64,000 nt of DNA from JARDZU01 sp963730285 (GTDB lineage Bacteria > Actinomycetota > Acidimicrobiia > Spongiisociales > ZC4RG35), in the NCBI GenBank assembly GCA_963730285.1, contig CAVSQY010000007.1, positions 434,001-498,000 on the forward strand, in the 5' to 3' direction. The notes below the pieces were generated by a model that made no database searches, was not told where the DNA came from, and saw only the letters and a program-made list of their open reading frames with translations. The position numbers were made by a program, and so were the translations under genes. Each line of letters starts with the position of its first letter. Positions within the stretch are counted from its first letter, which is position 1. This document shows, piece by piece, positions 8,002 through 16,366 of this stretch.

Positions 8002-8389
8002 TATTTCGGATGGTCATCAGGACGGCCGGGCCTTCGGGCGGCCGCGTCTGATATTGCGGGTACTTACGGGTCAGTGCCTGCCGCGCCGACTCCCACTCGG
8101 GGCCTTGATCGCTCACCACCGCTTGCCCGTCCACCCGTATCCACCACAATCGGGCCCAGTCTTCTTGGTAGTGATCCACTAGCAATGAGGCGTGAGAGTC
8201 AGTCCGCAAGTTGGCCAGGCGCTTCAGCTCCACGCTCCGTTTTGGCTTGTGGTCGACCATGTGGACAATCCGCCCCTCGACCATGGCAAAAGTGATGGGC
8301 ACGATATGGGGTCGGCCGCCCGCGGTGATCGTGGCGAATCTCCCGACACGAGCCGTCTCGAGTCGAGTCAGGGCCTCAGACTGGTTCAT
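7976..8389 (-). CDS. PPOX-class probable F420-dependent protein, Rv0121 type
   Basis: 137 residues, a split beta-barrel fold. The N-terminus ARVGRFATITAGGRPHIVPITFA and the middle LVDHYQEDWARLWWIRVDGQA match the TIGR03668 (Rv0121) group of pyridoxamine-phosphate-oxidase-like proteins predicted to use F420. The ATG at 8389 overlaps the end of the SGNH gene by 14 bp, indicating coupling. A longer frame extends upstream but lies wholly within the SGNH gene and has no family match. F420 use is a family-level inference. The cofG and cofH genes in this window show the cofactor pathway is present. Confidence 0.87.
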   Translation of the reverse strand: MNQSEALTRLETARVGRFATITAGGRPHIVPITFAMVEGRIVHMVDHKPKRSVELKRLANLRTDSHASLLVDHYQEDWARLWWIRVDGQAVVSDQGPEWESARQALTRKYPQYQTRPPEGPAVLMTIRNITSWAASE

Positions 8390-9122
8390 CGCGACCCGCG
8401 AGCAAGGGCTCGAGAGTCCGCCACGCTGCATCGGCCCATCGCTGGTGCCCGGCCGGGCTGACGTGGAACAGGTCGGCCGACCACAAACCCGAGTCCTGAT
8501 ACCAGATGCTCGGGTTGTCAGCGCGCTGCTCGACCACGTAGGCCCCATGGCGCCCAGCGACCGCATGATGGATCCGGTCGAAGGCGGCCGATCGCCGGGT
8601 CATCATGTTTCTCAGGGGCGGGTAGAGACGGGGAATGGTCCCCATGTCGCCCACGCCTGAGGTGACGACGAGGGCGCCAGTGTCCTCAAAGGCAGCTAAA
8701 AGCTGATCGAGGTGGTCCTCGAAGGCACGATGGGTGACGCCCTTGATGGCGTCGTTTGCACCCACAGACACAATGACGATGTCGGGTTGACACGCCAGAG
8801 CCGGATCGAGCTGATCGCGGATGAGATCGGACGCCTTCGACCCGCTGACTGCGAAGGAGCGCAGGTCGACGTGCCATTTCCCGGCGAGACGTTGACATAA
8901 ATGCGTGACCCATATGTCCTCGGGGCCTTTGACCCCTGGAGCGGTCACCGACGAGTCGCCGAGCACCGCGACCCTGAGGCTCGGAAGGTCCGGGTCCCCA
9001 AATTGGCCGGAGGGGTCGAACTCCTCGAGATCCGGGACGGGCCTCAGCACCGCATAAGCCACCTCGGCTCCCACGACGATCGCCCCGGCTGTGAAGCCTT
9101 TCTTCAGGAGGCCGGTGACCAT
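8376..9122 (-). CDS. SGNH/GDSL-type hydrolase
   Basis: 248 residues. An N-terminal hydrophobic segment (TAGAIVVGAEVAYAVL) is a possible membrane anchor. The block I nucleophile is in VAVLGDSSV, block III is VGAND, and the catalytic Asp and His are in DLFHVSPAGH. It would hydrolyse an ester or acetyl group; the substrate is unknown. It is the middle gene of a minus-strand run with the 101-residue domain protein upstream (20 nt gap) and the PPOX gene downstream (14-bp overlap). Confidence 0.9.
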   Translation of the reverse strand: MVTGLLKKGFTAGAIVVGAEVAYAVLRPVPDLEEFDPSGQFGDPDLPSLRVAVLGDSSVTAPGVKGPEDIWVTHLCQRLAGKWHVDLRSFAVSGSKASDLIRDQLDPALACQPDIVIVSVGANDAIKGVTHRAFEDHLDQLLAAFEDTGALVVTSGVGDMGTIPRLYPPLRNMMTRRSAAFDRIHHAVAGRHGAYVVEQRADNPSIWYQDSGLWSADLFHVSPAGHQRWADAAWRTLEPLLAGRDEPV

Positions 9123-9141
9123 TCAGACACCTGCTCCAGAC

Positions 9142-9447
9142 TCAGCTGGTGGCTTCTTCTATTCGCGCCTTGAGGCCGTATCGGCCCTTGGCGCCGGTGA
9201 GGTCGATGATGGCTCCGGCCGTGTCGGAAAAGGCCGAGGGATCATCAGGGAAGAACTCGAAATGGTCACCATCTATGTCAAAGGCAAATCGATATATCGA
9301 TGTCCTCTGGATCTCGAGACGGTGAAGCGCCCACGAGCCCATGTGCCTCTTGCCCGCGGTTATGCGCAGACGTCCCTCATCGATCTCGATCGTGACCGAA
9401 GTCGGCTCGAGTCGATGTCCCTGCAAGCGCCCCTCGTAATAAGCCAT
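9142..9447 (-). CDS. Small conserved domain protein, function unknown
   Basis: 101 residues, with no membrane segment or signal peptide. The sequence alternates beta-strand-like segments (TSVTIEIDEGRLRITAG, YRFAFDIDGDHFEFF) and resembles a small PH-like or beta-barrel domain. It aligns with the N-terminal domain of the membrane protein at 850-1557 through a shared GRLR...G.W....IEIQ pattern and a following hydrophobic-acidic strand. First gene of the SGNH/PPOX run. Confidence 0.72.
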   Translation of the reverse strand: MAYYEGRLQGHRLEPTSVTIEIDEGRLRITAGKRHMGSWALHRLEIQRTSIYRFAFDIDGDHFEFFPDDPSAFSDTAGAIIDLTGAKGRYGLKARIEEATS

Positions 9448-9527
9448 CCCGACCTACAACTTAGTCGCTTTCCCGCCAACTGAACAGGGCACTTGTGATC
9501 CTGGGCCGTAGGCACCGGGCCGGCCGA

Positions 9528-10040
9528 TCAAGCATCGACCACGGTGTCACCGGCCATCCGACGCACCCCTCCCAGCCGACGGGTGAGCAGGTCCAGCTCG
9601 CCGCGGTCCAGGCTGAGCGAGGCGAAGATCTCGTTGACGTTGTGAGTGGCGACTTCCAGAATCGCAATGCCGTGGTCGAGAAGGACGGCGAGGACCACAC
9701 GGTTGTCGTCTTGGCCGGTCTCTCGCCGGATGAGACCATCGCGCTCGAGTCGCTTGACCGCGCTCGTCACGGTGGCGGGATGGACCTGAAGACGCTCCCC
9801 GATCTTCCCCATGGGAAGGCGGCCATTCCTCGTGAAGCCAAGCAGCCGGAGGATCTCGAAACGGGCAAACGTGAGTCCGATGGGAGCAAGGGCCTCCTCC
9901 ACCAGGGAGACGAGGATCTGGCTGACTCTGACAATGGTGGTGACCGCCGCCATCCCCGGTGCCGCCTCAATCCAACCGTGGGCCTCCCACTGCCGGCGTG
10001 CCTCGGCTATGGGATCGGCGAGTGTCTCAGTTGCTGACAT
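9528..10040 (-). CDS. MarR family transcriptional regulator
   Basis: 170 residues from the ATG at 10040. A winged helix-turn-helix is seen at about residues 60-125 (FEILRLLGF, HPATVTSAVKRLERDGLIRRETGQDDNRVV, the typical MarR wing). It is divergent from icmF with 51 nt between the start codons. The gap holds a perfect CTTTGA-CA-TCAAAG palindrome overlapping the icmF -35 box, so it probably represses icmF and itself in response to an acyl-CoA or branched-chain intermediate. The ligand is inference. Confidence 0.92.
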   Translation of the reverse strand: MSATETLADPIAEARRQWEAHGWIEAAPGMAAVTTIVRVSQILVSLVEEALAPIGLTFARFEILRLLGFTRNGRLPMGKIGERLQVHPATVTSAVKRLERDGLIRRETGQDDNRVVLAVLLDHGIAILEVATHNVNEIFASLSLDRGELDLLTRRLGGVRRMAGDTVVDA

Positions 10041-10050
10041 CGGCAAGATC

Positions 10051-10081
10051 CTTTGACATCAAAGTAATGCTCTCATACACT
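10051..10081 (+). promoter_or_regulatory. icmF promoter with MarR operator palindrome
   Basis: CTTTGACATCAAAG (10051-10064) is an inverted repeat with 6-bp arms. It contains a perfect -35 TTGACA (10053-10058), and after a 17-nt spacer there is a -10 TACACT (10076-10081). The icmF ATG follows 10 nt later without a Shine-Dalgarno. The position of the palindrome over -35 fits repression by the adjacent MarR. Confidence 0.7.
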
Positions 10082-10091
10082 AGTGAGGGCC
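10082..10091 (+). other. Predicted transcript start of icmF (leaderless-type)
   Basis: The 10 nt between the -10 (TACACT, ends 10081) and ATG 10092 contain no ribosome-binding site. A start of transcription around 10088 would leave a 5' leader of about 2-5 nt. Confidence 0.5.
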
Positions 10092-13000
10092 ATGTCCGGC
10101 TATCAACCGACGAACAAGATTCGCTTCGTCACCGCCACATCCCTCTTCGATGGCCACGACGCATCCATCAACATCTTCCGACGGATCCTGCAGGCATCCG
10201 GGGCAGAGGTGATTCACCTCGGGCACAACCGAACCGGGTTGGACATCGTCGAGACGGCGATCGAGGAAGACGCCCATGCCATCGCGGTGACGTCATACCA
10301 AGGGGGGCATGTGGAGTTCTACAAGTACCTCCGCGACCTCCTGGTGGAGCGGGGGTCGCCCCACATCCGCCTTTTCGGGGGAGGTGGAGGGACCATCCTG
10401 CCCGCCGAAGGCGAGGAGCTGGCCAGGTATGGGATCACCCGCATCTACTCACCCGATGACGGGCGGCAAATGGGGATGCAGGGCATGGTGTCCGACATGT
10501 TGTCGCGTTCTGATTTTCCTGCCGGAGAGTTGGACTCGGATTTCGATTTGACGAGTTTGAGCACGGAGCAGCCCCGCATCATCGCCGGGCTCATCTCGGC
10601 AGCGGAGAACTATCACGAGAAATATCCCGAGATATTCGATCATGTGGAGCGGCTGGCCTCGGGCTCGAGGGCACCGGTCGTTGGCATCACAGGGACGGGC
10701 GGATCAGGCAAGTCGAGTTTGGTGGACGAGATGGTACGGCGGCTTCTGGCCGATTTTCCCGATCTTCACCTGGCCGTCATCTCGGTCGACCCATCTAAAC
10801 GAAGGTCCGGCGGTGCCTTATTGGGTGATCGCATCAGGATGAACGCCATTCCGCATCAACGCGCCTACATGCGCTCGTTGGCCACCCGCCAGTCGAACCT
10901 CGCCCTCTCACCTCATATCCATCATGTGATCAACGTGGTCAAGGCTGCCGGATTCGATCTCGTCCTATTGGAGACCTCGGGCATAGGCCAGTCCGATACC
11001 GAGATCGTGGATTTTGCGGATGTCGCTGCCTACGTGATGACCCCTGAATACGGCGCCGCGACCCAGTTGGAGAAGATCGACATGCTCGACTTCGCCGATC
11101 TCATCGCCATCAACAAGGCGGACAAGGCGGGAGCGCTCGACGCATTGCGAGACGTCCGCAAGCAATACAAGCGGAATCACCTCGATTTCGACGCTGATGA
11201 CGACTCGTTGCCGATCCATCTCACCGTGGCATCCGACTTCAACGATCCCGGCATCAATAGGTTCTACCGGGCCCTTGTCGGGCGTCTGGCAGGGTCGGGA
11301 TTGAACCTGTCACCGATTGGCGATCGTCCCGAAGATGACACGAACAAGCAGCATGTGGTCCCACCCGAGCGCACCCGATACTTGGCCGAGATAGTTGAGG
11401 AGATACGCGAATACGACCGATGGGTGGATGAGCAGGCGGACATTGCCGAGACCGTGTATCGCTTGCAGGGCGCCGCCGAGTCTGGAGTGGGTGTCGGTCA
11501 GTTGGTGGAGAAGGCTCACGCCAGGTTGACCTCTGAGAATCAGAAGTCGCTGGAGACGTGGAACGAGCTGGTTGAGCGCTACTCAGGCGAGAATCTCACC
11601 TATCGGGTGCGTGAGCGCGATATCACAGTCGCTCTACGCGAGGAGACTCTGAGTCACACTTGGGTCCCCAAGGTGGCGCTGCCCCGCTACCGCTCCTGGG
11701 GAGATCGTCTCACCTGGCTTCTCCAGGAGAACGTCCCAGGAGAGTTTCCGTACACGGCGGGAGTGTTCCCATTCAAGAGGGAAGAGGAAGACCCGGCCCG
11801 GATGTTTGCTGGTGAAGGCCCACCGGAGCAGACGAACAGGCGATTTCACTATTTGGCCTCCGGATTGCCGGCCAAGCGGCTCTCCACCGCCTTCGACTCG
11901 GTCACGCTCTATGGGGACGAGCCCGACGAGCGGCCTGACATCTACGGGAAGGTGGGAAACTCTGGCGTCTCAGTGGCCACCCTCGACGATGCAAAGAAGC
12001 TCTACTCGGGCTTTGATCTCTGCGACCCCAGCACCTCGGTCTCCATGACGATCAATGGCCCGGCCCCGATGATCCTCGCCTTCTTCATGAATACGGCGAT
12101 CGATCAGGAGTGTGAGAGATACATCATCGAGCACGGCCTTCAGGAAGAGGTCGAGGCGAGAATCGCAGCGATCTTCGGTGATCGACCACGACCCCGCTAT
12201 CACGGTGAGCTACCACCCGGTCACGACGGGCTGGGTCTGATGCTCCTCGGGGTGACCGGAGATCAGGTGCTTCCCCTCGACGTCTACGAGCGGATCAAGG
12301 CGGACACGATGAGCCGGGTCAGGGGAACCGTGCAGGCGGACATCCTCAAAGAGGATCAGGCACAGAACACCTGCATCTTCTCTACCGAGTTCGCCCTGCG
12401 GATGATGGGCGACATCCAGGAGTATTTCGTCGATCACGACGTCAAGAACTTCTATTCCGTCTCCATCAGCGGCTATCACATGGCCGAAGCCGGGGCCAAC
12501 CCCATCACCCAACTCGCCTTCACACTCGCCAACGGTTTCACGTTTGTCGAGAACTACCTGGCCAGGGGGATGGCAATCGATCAATTCGCGCCAAACCTCT
12601 CCTTCTTCTTCTCCAACGGTATCGACGCCGAATATGCGGTGATTGGCCGGGTGGCTCGACGGATCTGGGCGAAGGCGATCAAATACAAGTATGGGGGCAA
12701 CGAACGATCACAAAAGCTCAAGTACCACATCCAGACGTCAGGCCGCTCGCTCCATGCACAAGAGATCGGTTTCAACGACATCCGGACCACGCTGCAGGCC
12801 CTGTACGCCATCTATGACAACTGCAACTCGCTGCACACCAATGCCTACGACGAGGCCATCACCACACCGACCGAGGAGTCGGTGAGGCGAGCCCTGGCTA
12901 TCCAGCTCATCATCAATCGAGAACTGGGCCTTGCCAAGAACGAGAACCCGCTACAAGGCTCGTTCATTATCCAAGAGCTGACCGACCTTGTGGAAGAGGC

Positions 13001-13421
13001 GGTTCTCATGGAGTTCGAGCGCCTCAACAGCCGTGGGGGAGTCCTCGGCGCGATGGAACGCCAGTATCAACGGACGAAGATCCAGGAGGAGTCCCTCTAC
13101 TACGAACAGCAAAAGGAGTCTGGGGCCTATCCCGTGATAGGCGTGAACACCTTCTTGTCGAGTGATGGCTCCCCATTCGTCATCCCCGAGACATTGGTTC
13201 GTTCCACCGATGAGGACAAGGACCGGCAGATCACCAACCTGAGGGCTTTCCAGGAGCAGGACCGCCAAGCCGCCGTCATCTCACTGGCCGAGCTTCAGCG
13301 CATCGCGGTCGCCAACGAGAACGTCTTTGCCCAACTCATGGAGACCACCAAGACTGCCTCGCTGGGACAACTCTCATCCGCCCTCTACCAGGTCGGTGGC
13401 CAGTACCGGCGCAGTATGTAG
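10092..13421 (+). CDS. icmF: Fused isobutyryl-CoA mutase (IcmF)
   Basis: 1109 residues. Domains in order: a B12-binding domain (residues 10-140, with DGHDASI supplying the cobalt-ligating His22), a MeaB-like G3E GTPase (P-loop GITGTGGSGKSS at 198-209, then SVDPSKRRSGGALLGDR and the base motif NKAD), a linker, and the substrate-binding mutase barrel (from about 540 to the end, with FPYTAGVFPFKR). IcmF interconverts isobutyryl-CoA and n-butyryl-CoA using adenosylcobalamin, with its own GTPase chaperone fused in; some members also act on pivalyl-CoA or isovaleryl-CoA. ATG 10092 is preferred over GTG 10083 because the predicted transcript would start near 10088. The gene stands alone with a divergent MarR regulator. 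Confidence 0.96.
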   Translation: MSGYQPTNKIRFVTATSLFDGHDASINIFRRILQASGAEVIHLGHNRTGLDIVETAIEEDAHAIAVTSYQGGHVEFYKYLRDLLVERGSPHIRLFGGGGGTILPAEGEELARYGITRIYSPDDGRQMGMQGMVSDMLSRSDFPAGELDSDFDLTSLSTEQPRIIAGLISAAENYHEKYPEIFDHVERLASGSRAPVVGITGTGGSGKSSLVDEMVRRLLADFPDLHLAVISVDPSKRRSGGALLGDRIRMNAIPHQRAYMRSLATRQSNLALSPHIHHVINVVKAAGFDLVLLETSGIGQSDTEIVDFADVAAYVMTPEYGAATQLEKIDMLDFADLIAINKADKAGALDALRDVRKQYKRNHLDFDADDDSLPIHLTVASDFNDPGINRFYRALVGRLAGSGLNLSPIGDRPEDDTNKQHVVPPERTRYLAEIVEEIREYDRWVDEQADIAETVYRLQGAAESGVGVGQLVEKAHARLTSENQKSLETWNELVERYSGENLTYRVRERDITVALREETLSHTWVPKVALPRYRSWGDRLTWLLQENVPGEFPYTAGVFPFKREEEDPARMFAGEGPPEQTNRRFHYLASGLPAKRLSTAFDSVTLYGDEPDERPDIYGKVGNSGVSVATLDDAKKLYSGFDLCDPSTSVSMTINGPAPMILAFFMNTAIDQECERYIIEHGLQEEVEARIAAIFGDRPRPRYHGELPPGHDGLGLMLLGVTGDQVLPLDVYERIKADTMSRVRGTVQADILKEDQAQNTCIFSTEFALRMMGDIQEYFVDHDVKNFYSVSISGYHMAEAGANPITQLAFTLANGFTFVENYLARGMAIDQFAPNLSFFFSNGIDAEYAVIGRVARRIWAKAIKYKYGGNERSQKLKYHIQTSGRSLHAQEIGFNDIRTTLQALYAIYDNCNSLHTNAYDEAITTPTEESVRRALAIQLIINRELGLAKNENPLQGSFIIQELTDLVEEAVLMEFERLNSRGGVLGAMERQYQRTKIQEESLYYEQQKESGAYPVIGVNTFLSSDGSPFVIPETLVRSTDEDKDRQITNLRAFQEQDRQAAVISLAELQRIAVANENVFAQLMETTKTASLGQLSSALYQVGGQYRRSM

Positions 13422-13462
13422 GGGCATGGGTTTCGTCCGTTCCTTGGGGCTCGCCTTCTGAC

Positions 13463-13497
13463 TTGCATCCGGCAAATCAGATACGATACAGTATCGT
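13463..13497 (+). promoter_or_regulatory. Promoter and TetR-type operator of the MFS pump
   Basis: ACGATACAGTATCGT (13483-13497) is a 7-1-7 palindrome. It overlaps a likely -10 TACAGT (13487-13492) placed 18 nt after a -35 TTGCAT (13463-13468). The coupled TetR gene downstream is the natural repressor. Confidence 0.75.
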
Positions 13498-13521
13498 TTC
13501 GTAATTCCTGATCAGAGGCGA

Positions 13522-15087
13522 ATGGAGCCGAAAGTGGATGCAGAGACAATTCACCGCAGACGTTGGGTAACCCTGGGGGTCCTTTCCCTGAGCTTGGTGA
13601 TCATCGGGCTCGACAACACCATCCTCAACGTGGCGCTTCCCACACTCGTCCGTGAGCTGGACGCAACTGGGAGCCAGTTGCAGTGGATGGTCGATGCCTA
13701 TGTGTTGGTATTCGCCGGCCTCCTGCTGACCATGGGCGCCTTGGGCGACCGATTCGGTCGCAAGCTGGCCCTCAACGTGGGCTTGGTCATCTTCGGGGCC
13801 GCCTCGATCGCAGCGGCCTTCGTCGATTCGGCGAATGCGCTGATTGCGGCCAGGGCAATGATGGGAATCGGCGGAGCACTGATCATGCCATCCACTCTGT
13901 CCATCATCACCAACATCTTCGAAGGGGCCGAGCGTGGTCGCGCCATCGCAGCATGGGCCGCAGTTGCCGGATTGGGGATCATCCTGGGACCGGTCATAGG
14001 CGGGTGGCTGCTCGAGAACTTCTGGTGGGGCTCGATCTTCCTGATCAATGTGTTCATAGCAGCCGCCGCGATCCTGGCCGGGTTGGCTCTTGTCCCGGAA
14101 TCCAAGGACCCCGCTGCCACGCCACTCGATCCGATCGGGGCATTGTTGTCCATCGCCGGTCTGGCCACACTTGTCTACGCCATCATCGAGGCCCCGTCCC
14201 GAGGATGGACCGATGGCTTGGTGGTGGGCGGTTTTGGGGTAGCCGTGGTGCTGATCGCAGGCTTCCTTTGGTGGGAGACACGGGTCGCCCACCCGATGCT
14301 TCGGCTCGAGTTCTTCGAAAACCCAAGATTCAGCGCTGCCAGCGTCGCCATCACGCTGGTCTTCTTCGCCATGTTCGGCACGGTGTTCTTGCTTACCCAG
14401 TATCTCCAATTCGTGCTCGGCTTCACACCGCTCGAAGCAGGTTTTCGGGTGATGCCGGTAGCGACGATGATCGTTGCCGCACCGCTTTCGGCGAGGTTCA
14501 CCGAGCGTTTTGGGACCAAGAGAGTGGTAACGACCGGCTTGGTCATCGTTGCAGGCGCTATGGCGATCCTGGCATTGATCAATGTCGATTCCGGGTACGG
14601 TCACGTGGCCCTCGCCATCTCATTACTCGGGGCCGGCATGGGCACGGCAATGGCACCTGCGACAGATTCCATCATGGGATCGCTCCCGCTGGCCAAGTCC
14701 GGTGTGGGCTCGGCAATGAACGACACCACCCGGCAGATCGGTGGGGCACTCGGCGTAGCGATTCTTGGAAGCGTGCTCGCCTCGACCTACTCCTCGGCAA
14801 TGGCCCCGGCGGTGGCGTCGTTGCCTGCCGAGGCAGCCGCAATCGCGTCCGACTCGATCGGAGGAGCGGTTAGGGTCGCCAGTCAGCTTGGCGACGCTGG
14901 CGCCGCCCTGTTCAACACGGCGACCGCGTCCTTCATCCAGGGCATGCAAACCGCTGTTTGGGTGGCCGCCGGCGTGGCCATGGTCGGCGCTCTGCTCACC
15001 TGGCTGTTCCTACCGGCGCGGCCCCGCGAGAGCGGGGCCGTCTCGACGGAGATGGGCGCCGGAGAGGCTCCCGCCATCGGCACATGA
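13522..15087 (+). CDS. MFS efflux transporter, DHA2 (14-helix) family
   Basis: 521 residues with many hydrophobic helices. DHA2 landmarks include LDNTILNVALPTL in helix 1 (motif D1), GDRFGRK in the first cytoplasmic loop (motif A), and the motif C region GLGIILGPVIGGWLL. The family exports drugs, dyes or antibiotics by proton antiport. The stop overlaps the start of the TetR gene by 4 bp (ATGA), and the promoter carries a palindromic operator. It is a classic self-regulated efflux unit; the substrate is not predictable. Confidence 0.93.
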   Translation: MEPKVDAETIHRRRWVTLGVLSLSLVIIGLDNTILNVALPTLVRELDATGSQLQWMVDAYVLVFAGLLLTMGALGDRFGRKLALNVGLVIFGAASIAAAFVDSANALIAARAMMGIGGALIMPSTLSIITNIFEGAERGRAIAAWAAVAGLGIILGPVIGGWLLENFWWGSIFLINVFIAAAAILAGLALVPESKDPAATPLDPIGALLSIAGLATLVYAIIEAPSRGWTDGLVVGGFGVAVVLIAGFLWWETRVAHPMLRLEFFENPRFSAASVAITLVFFAMFGTVFLLTQYLQFVLGFTPLEAGFRVMPVATMIVAAPLSARFTERFGTKRVVTTGLVIVAGAMAILALINVDSGYGHVALAISLLGAGMGTAMAPATDSIMGSLPLAKSGVGSAMNDTTRQIGGALGVAILGSVLASTYSSAMAPAVASLPAEAAAIASDSIGGAVRVASQLGDAGAALFNTATASFIQGMQTAVWVAAGVAMVGALLTWLFLPARPRESGAVSTEMGAGEAPAIGT

Positions 15088-15701
15088 GCCCTGGGAAACG
15101 CTCCCCGGGGCGTCCCCGGGACACGGCTCTCGACTCGCTGGTGATGGACTCGGTGCTCGATGTCATCGAAAAGGAGGGCTTGCGGGGTTGCAGCATCGAT
15201 CAGGTGGCCGCTCAGGCGGGGGTGAGCAAGGCGAGCATCTATCGGCGCTGGGATTCGAAGGAAGACCTGGTCATAGATGCAGTCGCCTGTCTCGGCGAGT
15301 CGGTGATCGTCCCCTTCACCCACGAGATACGGGCAGACCTGATAGCGCTGGTGACCCTGATGGCGTCGTTCATGCATGACCTGCCTGCGGGCTCGGTGTT
15401 TCCTTGGCTGGTTGGCGAGGTGGCTGCCGGCACCGAGATCGGCCGGCATTATGCCGAGGCCGTCATTGCCCCGAGGCGAAGGGTCGTGGCCAATCTGATC
15501 GGGGAGGCCATTGACCGCGGTGATCTTCGGTCAGATCTCGACGCCGAGCTGGCCGTCGACATGCTCATCGGCCCGGTCCTGGTGCGGAAGTTGACCGGTC
15601 ACTTGACAAAGCCCCAGGAAGGCTGGCCGGAGCGAATCGTCGACGGCCTTCTGTCGGGTTGGCGGCCAGATGCCGAAACCGCGGCCTCTGCAATGGGGTA
15701 G
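15084..15701 (+). CDS. TetR family repressor
   Basis: 205 residues from the ATG at 15084, which overlaps the MFS stop. The N-terminal TetR helix-turn-helix is complete (about 18-65: CSIDQVAAQAGVSKASIYRRW). The ligand-binding C-terminal domain ends with a region typical of TetR_C proteins. Gene order is pump first, regulator second with an ATGA overlap, so regulator and pump levels are tied. The likely target is the ACGATAC-A-GTATCGT palindrome upstream of the pump. Confidence 0.92.
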   Translation: MSPGKRSPGRPRDTALDSLVMDSVLDVIEKEGLRGCSIDQVAAQAGVSKASIYRRWDSKEDLVIDAVACLGESVIVPFTHEIRADLIALVTLMASFMHDLPAGSVFPWLVGEVAAGTEIGRHYAEAVIAPRRRVVANLIGEAIDRGDLRSDLDAELAVDMLIGPVLVRKLTGHLTKPQEGWPERIVDGLLSGWRPDAETAASAMG

Positions 15702-15751
15702 ATTTCGCCCTCGCGGGCGGAAGAACCGGCCGAATCACATAGGAGAGGACA

Positions 15752-16363
15752 ATGGGCTTGGGGCAAAGGGCTCGGCGTGGGCGCCGAGTGTCATCAGTTC
15801 TCACGGCGATGGCCATCGTACTGGCTGCGTGTGGCGGGTCCGGTGGTTCGTCGGCCGACTCCACCGTCACCACCGGCGGCCAAACCGACACTCAGGCCCC
15901 CGGCGAATCACCCGACCAGTCGACCACCACCATCACCTCGCCTGAGCCGGCCGGCACCGACATACCTGACCCGTGCGCCCTACTCACTACCGACGACCTG
16001 GAGGCGGCGACCGGCCTCACATTTGACGAGGGCGTGTTCAACCAGTCACTGTCCAGCGAGTATCAATCGATTTGCGACTGGACAGCCTCGGGGACGGACT
16101 TTGCCACCGCCCAGGTACTTCTGGCGCCCGATGCCGGTGGGGCGTTCGAGACTGCGAAAAGTGGAGCGTCCAGCGTCTTCACTTTGGTCGACATCACGAT
16201 TCCCGGAGCGTCCGACGCCTATGCCACCGAGGAGGGGAGCATCTCCGGGATGGAAGTGCCCGGGTACTTCCTCCAGGTGTCCTATTTGCCGCCGGGCCCG
16301 GGCACCGTCCTCGACGCCACCACCGACCTGGCCACAAAGGCGGTGGCAGCGCTGGGAGGCTGA
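15752..16363 (+). CDS. Lipoprotein with DUF3558-like domain
   Basis: 203 residues from an ATG with a good Shine-Dalgarno (ggagagga). A signal peptide and lipobox (AIVLAACG) precede a Ser/Thr/Gly/Pro linker of about 45 residues. The globular domain starts DPCALLTTDDLEAATG, the hallmark opening of DUF3558 lipoproteins of actinobacteria, with a second Cys (SICDW) that could pair with the first. It is an envelope protein of unknown role. It ends 3 nt before the convergent hisD stop. Confidence 0.85.
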   Translation: MGLGQRARRGRRVSSVLTAMAIVLAACGGSGGSSADSTVTTGGQTDTQAPGESPDQSTTTITSPEPAGTDIPDPCALLTTDDLEAATGLTFDEGVFNQSLSSEYQSICDWTASGTDFATAQVLLAPDAGGAFETAKSGASSVFTLVDITIPGASDAYATEEGSISGMEVPGYFLQVSYLPPGPGTVLDATTDLATKAVAALGG

Positions 16364-16366
16364 TCG

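Noticed and set aside
13477..14604. A 375-codon frame on the minus strand opposite the MFS gene
   Set aside because: It is the antisense shadow of a well-supported MFS transporter; its composition is rich in Gln, His, Asp and Gly and shows no domain pattern.
13683..14873. A 396-codon frame on the plus strand in another frame of the MFS gene
   Set aside because: Arg-, His- and Gly-rich out-of-frame translation of a high-GC coding region, with no independent start signals.
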